From: Ignavibacteria bacterium UBA4661
GTDB lineage: Bacteria > Bacteroidota > Ignavibacteria > Kapaibacteriales > UBA4661
Direction: 5' to 3'
Assembly: GCA_002405405.1 (NCBI GenBank)
Contig: DHLT01000112.1
Location: 3,496-18,654 of the forward strand
DNA length: 15,159 nucleotides
In this document: in pieces, positions 14,401 through 15,159 of the stretch
Position numbering within the stretch: position 1 is the first letter of the stretch
Layout: each line of letters starts with the position of its first letter
Translations under genes and position numbers: made by a program
The notes under the pieces: generated by a model
What the model was told of the DNA's origin: nothing
The model's input: the letters and a program-made list of their open reading frames with translations, nothing else
The model's database searches: none

Positions 14401-15159
14401 CGCTCTACGATTCGCATTGAAACCTTCAATCAACAGTCGTTTAGTCGTGGTCGTGTGTTCTGGCGTGTGATTGCCACCAATAGCTTGGGTGTAACCACAT
14501 CGGAAACATTCAGCTTCCAATTCCCGGCATTGATATCGCGTACAACGATTACTCAGCAGACTGATATTCCACTTCAATTTGCGATTACGCAAACCGATGG
14601 TGATGTAGGTTATGTTAGCATTCCTACCTCTGCAATTCGCCGTATTCTCGGTCGTGGTTTACAAGAGGGCGATATCGTCGGAACATTCTATCGTCGCAAT
14701 GATAGTTTGATTTGCGGTGGCTATGGTCTGGCATCACAAACTGAGGAGATCTTTATTCCAACATACTCGCGTATTGCTCAAGATTCTAAAGATGGATTTG
14801 AATCCGGTGAAACCTTGATCTTCCAAGTATGGGATGGGCAAACACGCACGATGATCCCATCGCCTACGGTTGAATATGCAGCAGGATCGACGCAAGTCTT
14901 TAATGTGGATAGTACAATTACACTCCGCCGCATTGAAGTAGTAGCAACCAGTGTCGGTCGTTCTTTGTCGGGTGTCGATATGAAATTGGGCATTACACCA
15001 AATCCGGCTACGGAGATTGTCAATGTCGATTGGGATAGTAAAGCAGGGGAAACCTATACGATGAGCATCATGAATGCGATTGGTGTAGAAGTAGCTCGCT
15101 TTACCGGACGCAGTATGAGTGATGGCGAACGCATTTCATGGTCAGCCGATAAAGTACCA
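2311..15159 (+). CDS. Giant T9SS-secreted multidomain surface protein (3' end beyond window)
   Basis: One open frame of 4,283 codons without a stop or frameshift, running off the right edge. Domain order by residue: signal peptide 1-49; Trp-rich leader 51-145; VPS10/sortilin-like Asp-box propeller about 146-828; 11 ASH/choice-of-anchor-D-like Ig repeats 831-2060; 6 FN3 domains 2061-2634; 13 carboxypeptidase-regulatory-like repeats 2635-3783; 3 FN3-like domains 3784-4073; T9SS-associated domain 4074-4224; T9SS C-terminal sorting domain from 4225, cut at 4283. Known: such sorting domains direct export through the outer membrane by T9SS, with cleavage and either surface attachment or release. 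Inferred: a long stalk presenting or spacing the N-terminal propeller, perhaps for adhesion, glycan binding or matrix formation; no catalytic centre is recognised. The start at 2311 is the first ATG after the in-frame TAA at 2281 and keeps Arg25-Arg26 ahead of the hydrophobic core; Met28 (2392) is the alternative. Lysine and cysteine are nearly absent from the stalk. Family-level identification is firm; the ligand is unknown. Confidence 0.95.
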   Translation, partial: MQYASLSSPWRIPGIITDVLSLVPRRIMSVLVIAIMLSSIVSTSTLLYAQKAIRPKEAPRGQIQNFYQMQKEWDSYFEALKKEKLEADPNNPNPLKGTGWKQYKRWEWYWQSRVNPDGSFANPDIYTEELQKVQNQKKPSGIQATANWTAWGPTKAAGGYWGVGRTNAVVVTNSTIFAATAGGGLWRSTDNGTNWTNPTASIPGLGTSDIAFANSATLGTQVMYLATGDYLGGSPSGVPSIGVWKSTDGGSTWTATGLTFTRSQQVRIARILCDPNNPNTVIAASNLGIHRSTDGGANWTTASLGTALGGGERFMDMEMQFGDPSVMVASTDWGRIYRSTNGGANWTAITANLPDPIAPTSGRVALAVSQSAPNTMYAIQTNGSNRGFLALYKSTDAGASWTTVTVASPTNMFAYSNEGTDAGGQGEYDLCLQVSSTNANVVYFGGVNLWRTADGGANWTCIGHWAASAQTGAGGVPEVHADQHYLFMPTGSETIWVGNDGGIYSSSNFGASWTWHVNGTTGINMMQLYRVSTAQTDANRLLVGAQDNSTTLLNSADVIERTRATGDGMGQLIDRTNVQNMLTSGTNGSLQRSLNQGQNWSSYFPAGSRNNEAGAWVTPYLQSSTNANTLFFGYVNVWRTDNAWAVTPTFTQVSTGFAGSLQVLAVGPDGLSIYASTGASNAVIRYSPDGGATWLSRTPPTNQFLTRIAVHPNVPNIIWASFGGYAAGQKVYRSNDGGATWINVSGTLPNVPVNVVFTQRNSPERVYAGTDLGVYYRDASTSDWIKYNDGAMSNDNIVVTDIDIQYAQQQIRVGTYSRGAMSGALVTDVANTTITVSPTTYNFGVVNIGQSSTQTIAVTFAGLTLGETVTFTTTGNVFATTQTAFVANQSSTATTLTISFSPVVNGPANGTLVIRAGSVSQTITLTGSGPTNVVVATTLTVSPTTLSFGVTTANALQPTSQTVLVTINNMQAGDFLSLSLPNNANGQYQFPPNQPTIIGTSANASVWSTAVTVGLVPGAGVGAVNGSLQISTSSPTMTVAFATVNLQGNIVSGPATTLSISIPGNQLTNPFFIQAEGATASSGAELLLNVQNATASPQNPVLLTIVCPPHLRATPVGQGAYTDVLTIQVTEANISNRVIAAVALFPMGRVAGASAGTITATLLGTSANFTVVSTVTRPTISVNTPIVNFGSIPFGGSSNATFGVTVSGFYTGAVASITTGTQGLTFAPTTATANVNLLTSATVNVNATWSVPLNATPGITQATITLQSDTQTNLTATSTTITALVNILPPPATTLTVSPTTLSFGSLVVNSPASTQTVRLIVANMRIDDIIQLSLPNNANGQYAFGASQSVAFGTSGNITPIWSTTITVQVTPGNQPGPANGSLQVATLSPTMTVTFATVALNANIQPLPFILTANPTSLSFGSVTAGTVLTTSQTVALSGTNIQPNQIINLSTSRAGVTFSSIAVQADMNGVLQSTNITVTWNVPNNLNVGLVSSFINFGGTTSVVSISVDIIPAPATGVLTLSATTANFGNAVSGLAFSSTQTVNISGVGFLANQNVAIQTTVAGLTANPQNLTADGAGVIANTPVTFTWNVPPNLPIGTTNGIVTLLGTTSSISVSVNIVLPPLGVTFNPPQVQFGNVTQNTTATSVVQISGVGYTPNSAVNFTTTMAGVTLTPTTTNANASGQFGPMNLGVTLNGAVQTLGTTNGSIAISGTTANILIQANIGAPPVLAALTLNPTSLNFGSVTVGTITTQTFSVSGVGFAANQMITINGVPGLAFNPSTIQASATGAITPVNVTATWTVAQNAPVGITTGAITFTNTNASIAITVRITAPPTQATVGVLTVTPLQISFGTITAANVQQTSTQTISVSGVGFPANQALAIASNIPGLTFNPISVIANANGVISSTNVVVTLTLQANPPIGATAGNITFTGTNSTVGVGINVIAPPPLQFPLLTATPGGLNFGAVTIGAASSQTVTLSGTGFAANQTLNLSSNLPGIALAPSTTTANAQGVVGPFSVVATWTAPGVASNSSTSGSITITGTTTTISLVGLIVVPPPQAPTLSAVTNLSSNSFVVNWSAVAGATSYSVDVATDAAFTNTIIANASSGTNLFFNVQGLTPNTNYSYRVRATNNGGSTLSAVASVLTLPTVPASLPATTVSATSFVANWSTPAGGAASYELDVNTAQGFNGIAILSSTNTVNTNFTVTGLTAGTTYFWRVRAVNASGRSENSTPLTVTTIVPVGAPIATSAANITSNSFVANWIQVTGATGYVVDVATDAGFTVLVPNFGNVSVPTPTVFLNVTGLTGNTQYFYRVRALGTNNQVATSNAVSVTTIPGQVTSVNVINPTATGFTVVWTPPLGGAPTYTVEVLRPLTVLASKTRDEIEQVNLVLVTSATVQGTSATFTGLAPGVQYSVRVRAGNASGTTDGSGSGTVGGVTTLNPPPAPLNLVRTFVSATTLTIAWIPPANATPDISYRIAVSVLNGLPQILTSQTTSITISGLVPNTLYNIEVRSVNSAGTSANALVGAFTTAPLAPIALQPFSVAELGFVAQWDNPAVQLGVTYVVEVSVSQTFDQIVQSLSVTGTPDASAANRFSQQVLNLQPSTQYFYRVRASNQTSVSAPSNVIPVRTRDITYSIAGVVRIGGALQANVTINVVPGAFPNANGIPVGIVTSATTDQAGAFVISRVTAGTYTLIPLFAGINFTPQTRVVTIATTSVAGQDFIGEVPRFAVSGRVRRLNGEGLAGISVSVAPAQPNVQPVVTDTNGNYSFVLPNGNYTLSVATQIQNLVISPLSAQVTVNNAPVVVPDFTASTATFSLSGRVATGPGAGVAGVAIQIVRGTTATTAPIRSLITGQDGTYSTILEADVYTVFAVSTAPNVSFAPPSVFVQLNANTSNINFTATVPSTVSGRVVDQNGNGLAGIQINTQPAVLVNGQPIRTDASGAFSFNVPDGQYLLTPISTNANSQFRFDPPLRQIIVSGASVVVPNFIALPAVYSITGRVTVRGNGAPSTIVTLVADGANAVSARTTVTGSTGTYQFVDVTAGNYTLGVQAFGVVFAQNPIRVSITNANVTNVNFEGQPQTAQVSGTILGSNGLPLTPAPVVSARLLVAGSVAISTTANANGQYVFNLEQGLYRIAPQPIPGSIFSPASSEVSVTGANIVGINFTSSIATYSIAGRTVLNNTPLSGVAVSISSVTNATVTLGTLTSLSDGSFVFGNLPAGSYTLTARAQGFTFTPVSTNATLSTSNIAGIIFNAAIVPVAVSGRITDQSGAPLAGVNITVSPNFSNAPIVSGQDGQFTTNLLGGQTYTFVANRAGFTFTPPVQSVSVASVAVNNVNFTGIAASYSIVGRINTVSPNIGLGGIVVNLSGAGGFVRSTTASNGSYVFNNIPVGTYTLSPGETGVAAVLNFTPAQRSVVVSSANVQVESFSADLRRFAVSGSITGQSGPVAGVAIAYTPIVPGTPAVVTGDDGTYSLSLPNGTYVIRPAAVGLVLAPTSSTVTVSGANVPGINFTTSTPTFVLSGRVTTPAGIGVANVRVLIANANSQTPLVDITDNNGNYSTRLVAGTYQISIATEANPTAFYTPNSITQVVSSDVNTANFTARPLMTVSGRVTENSTGVADVIVTMSNNAVAAFSRTARTDATGGFTLSNLLPGVYSMQANRLNTIMDPSQLIVSLETADVNTANFAATTIQNQTFTVSGVVRDDARNPIAGAQITIRNSATVLTVQSNANGAYQFENVPRGFYNIQAGREGFVFANNVSRQVFVSQNLSGSSLEFVGSVVPTRLDVPTLNSPSAGAIDVANPVGFSFNPVAQASQYDIRIARDQAMANVVFSLTTDRTVASLFLVPSTYFWQVRARTGSLTSDWSVARSFDIAATPAPLTPTFGSVVTSPTINLTWSAIQGITNYQVRYTPSIANLNRASTATVNGTAFSINANTLNPSTTYYWQARAGDRDGRAWSFFSAFRTPAVATPPIAQLAFPANNGQVPNFAVTFRWGVPADQTTLVDRYTLQISDDPSFTSTRTVNRNVGRSTIRIETFNQQSFSRGRVFWRVIATNSLGVTTSETFSFQFPALISRTTITQQTDIPLQFAITQTDGDVGYVSIPTSAIRRILGRGLQEGDIVGTFYRRNDSLICGGYGLASQTEEIFIPTYSRIAQDSKDGFESGETLIFQVWDGQTRTMIPSPTVEYAAGSTQVFNVDSTITLRRIEVVATSVGRSLSGVDMKLGITPNPATEIVNVDWDSKAGETYTMSIMNAIGVEVARFTGRSMSDGERISWSADKVP
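2384..2388 (+). promoter_or_regulatory. Shine-Dalgarno-like GGAGG before alternative start Met28
   Basis: GGAGG ends only 3 bases before the in-frame ATG at 2392, which is shorter than usual spacing. Starting there would give a signal peptide MSVLVIAIMLSS... with no positively charged n-region. The same bases encode Arg25-Arg26 and Ile27 in the longer form, so the match may simply reflect CGG AGG codons. It decides between two starts and favours the shorter form only weakly. Confidence 0.25.
2461..2745 (+). other. Charged, Trp-rich leader segment before the propeller
   Basis: Residues 51-145 form a charged stretch (QMQKEWDSYFEALKKEK) leading to GTGWKQYKRWEWYW at 97-110. From memory of the family, a GWKQ-x-KRWE-W block follows the signal peptide in many T9SS-exported VPS10-like propeller proteins of Bacteroidota. 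Its role is unknown. It holds a large share of the protein's lysines, in sharp contrast to the stalk. Confidence 0.6.
2746..4794 (+). other. VPS10/sortilin-like Asp-box beta-propeller domain
   Basis: Residues about 146-828. Ten Asp-box-like turns (S-x-D-x-G-x-x-W and variants) end at Trp195, 253, 299, 346, 401, 459, 513, 600, 694 and 741; the clearest are STDGGSTW (246-253), STDGGANW (292-299) and SNDGGATW (734-741). Other blocks shared with bacterial VPS10-like proteins are HADQH (480-484), GNDGGIY (498-504), GAQDN (544-548) and TGDGM (565-569). Known: Asp boxes are structural turns between propeller strands and are not catalytic. Members are often annotated as BNR-repeat glycosyl hydrolases without proof. 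Sugar or peptide binding at the propeller face is the best guess. Confidence 0.82.
4801..8490 (+). repeat. Array of 11 ASH/choice-of-anchor-D-like Ig repeats
   Basis: Residues 831-2060. Units begin near 4801, 5122, 5458, 5845, 6181, 6541, 6868, 7189, 7501, 7831 and 8161, giving roughly 100-125 residues each. The typical opening is L-T-V-S-P-T-T-L-S-F-G-x-V-x-x-G followed by Q-T-V-x-V-S-G-x-G-F, then T-W-x-V-P in the middle and a closing SISVxVNI-like strand before a Pro-rich joint. This fits the ASH/HYDIN-like Ig families. The third unit (from 5458) lacks the SFG opening and carries Cys1107. Units at 5122 and 6181 are each other's closest relatives. Codons have diverged between units, so this is an old array rather than recent DNA-level tandem repeats. 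Confidence 0.8.
8491..10212 (+). repeat. Array of 6 fibronectin type III domains
   Basis: Residues 2061-2634. Units begin near 8491, 8761, 9034, 9322, 9640 and 9913 (about 90-106 residues each). Each has the FN3 pattern: an early strand ending in W (SFVVNWS, SFVANWS, SFVANWI, GFTVVWT, TLTIAWI, GFVAQWD), then G-L-x-x-x-T-x-Y-x-x-R-V-R-A (e.g. GLTAGTTYFWRVRAVN). The fourth unit carries an extra charged loop around 2380-2390 with the only lysine of the whole stalk. FN3 domains serve as spacers or protein-binding modules in secreted proteins. Confidence 0.88.
10213..13659 (+). repeat. Array of 13 carboxypeptidase-regulatory-like (Cna-B-type) repeats
   Basis: Residues 2635-3783. Units begin near 10213, 10498, 10756, 11029, 11296, 11557, 11824, 12088, 12343, 12613, 12865, 13123 and 13390. 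Spacing is 252-285 bases, so the period is about 88 residues. The pattern is Y/F-S-V-S-G-R-V-x(n)-G-L-A-G-V-x-V, then T-D-x-N-G-x-Y-x-F, then L-P-x-G-x-Y-T-L, an F-T/A-P strand and V-x-x-x-N-F-T-A. This is the CarboxypepD_reg-like beta-sandwich, also seen in SdrD/Cna-B-like stalks. No Lys is present, so Cna-B-type Lys-Asn isopeptide bonds cannot form within these units. Confidence 0.87.
13660..14529 (+). repeat. Three C-terminal FN3-like domains
   Basis: Residues 3784-4073. Units begin near 13666, 13942 and 14218. Each opens with P-x-L-x-x-P (or LAFPANNG) and a strand ending in F/W (VGFSFNPV, INLTWSAI, VTFRWGVP), followed by Y-x-I/V-x-x (SQYDIRIARD, TNYQVRYTPS, DRYTLQISDD) and a Y-F/Y-W-Q-V/A-R-A-R or FWRVIATN strand. 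This resembles the FN3 units placed just before sorting domains in other T9SS cargo. The third unit is the most divergent. Confidence 0.75.
14530..14982 (+). other. T9SS-associated pre-terminal domain
   Basis: Residues 4074-4224. Recognisable blocks are EGDIVGTFYRRND, LICGGYG (Cys4135) and KDGFESGETLIFQVWD, which recalls a domain often found directly before the T9SS sorting domain in Bacteroidota/Chlorobiota surface proteins (pattern GD-x-IGVFY ... CGGY ... DGF-x-GE-x-x-W). Its role is not known. It carries one of only five cysteines in the visible protein, and lysine reappears here at 4160. Confidence 0.6.
14983..15159 (+). other. T9SS C-terminal sorting domain (truncated by window edge)
   Basis: Residues 4225-4283. 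The opening KLGITPNPATEIVNVDW has the hallmark P-N-P-A at 4229-4232, followed by a strand YTMSIMNAIGVEVARF and then ISWSADKVP. This matches type A sorting domains, which usually close with a short G-x-Y-x-x-x-L/I strand that would begin right after the edge. Known: the domain targets cargo to T9SS and is removed on export. The protein should end within roughly 10-30 residues past the window; that length is an estimate. Confidence 0.88.

Overview
The window holds three genes and one long intergenic stretch. It reads as a bacterium of the Bacteroidota/Chlorobiota group, most likely a Kapabacteria- or Ignavibacteria-like lineage. The reasons are a type IX secretion system (T9SS) sorting domain at the visible C-terminus of the giant protein, 'choice-of-anchor D' and carboxypeptidase-regulatory-like repeats, gene starts mostly without a Shine-Dalgarno sequence, and moderate GC. 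The lineage is an inference from protein style; no rRNA or marker gene is present.

Left end (1-1919): a beta-lactamase-family serine hydrolase lipoprotein on the minus strand, cut by the left edge, is divergent from a complete membrane acyltransferase-like gene of the COG4299 (NagX / heparan-alpha-glucosaminide N-acetyltransferase-like) family. Only 92 bases separate the two starts. Both families often occur in cell-wall amino-sugar salvage loci, so a shared role in murein or glycan recycling is plausible but unproven.

Middle (1920-2310): 391 bases with no credible gene. They hold a promoter-like element, several small inverted repeats and a 9-base direct repeat, and probably form the promoter and leader of the giant gene.

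Right 85% (2311-15159): one uninterrupted reading frame of 4,283 codons that runs off the right edge. It encodes a giant secreted protein. In order: a signal peptide; a Trp-rich leader; a VPS10/sortilin-like Asp-box beta-propeller; 11 ASH/choice-of-anchor-D-like Ig repeats; 6 fibronectin type III domains; 13 very regular carboxypeptidase-regulatory-like repeats of about 88 residues; 3 more FN3-like domains; a T9SS-associated pre-terminal domain; and most of a T9SS C-terminal sorting domain. The visible sorting domain suggests that only a few tens of residues lie beyond the edge. The natural reading is a cell-surface or released stalk protein carrying a propeller at its N-terminus. The stalk is almost free of lysine and cysteine. 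The frame shows no stop or frameshift. All other long open frames over this gene are shadows.
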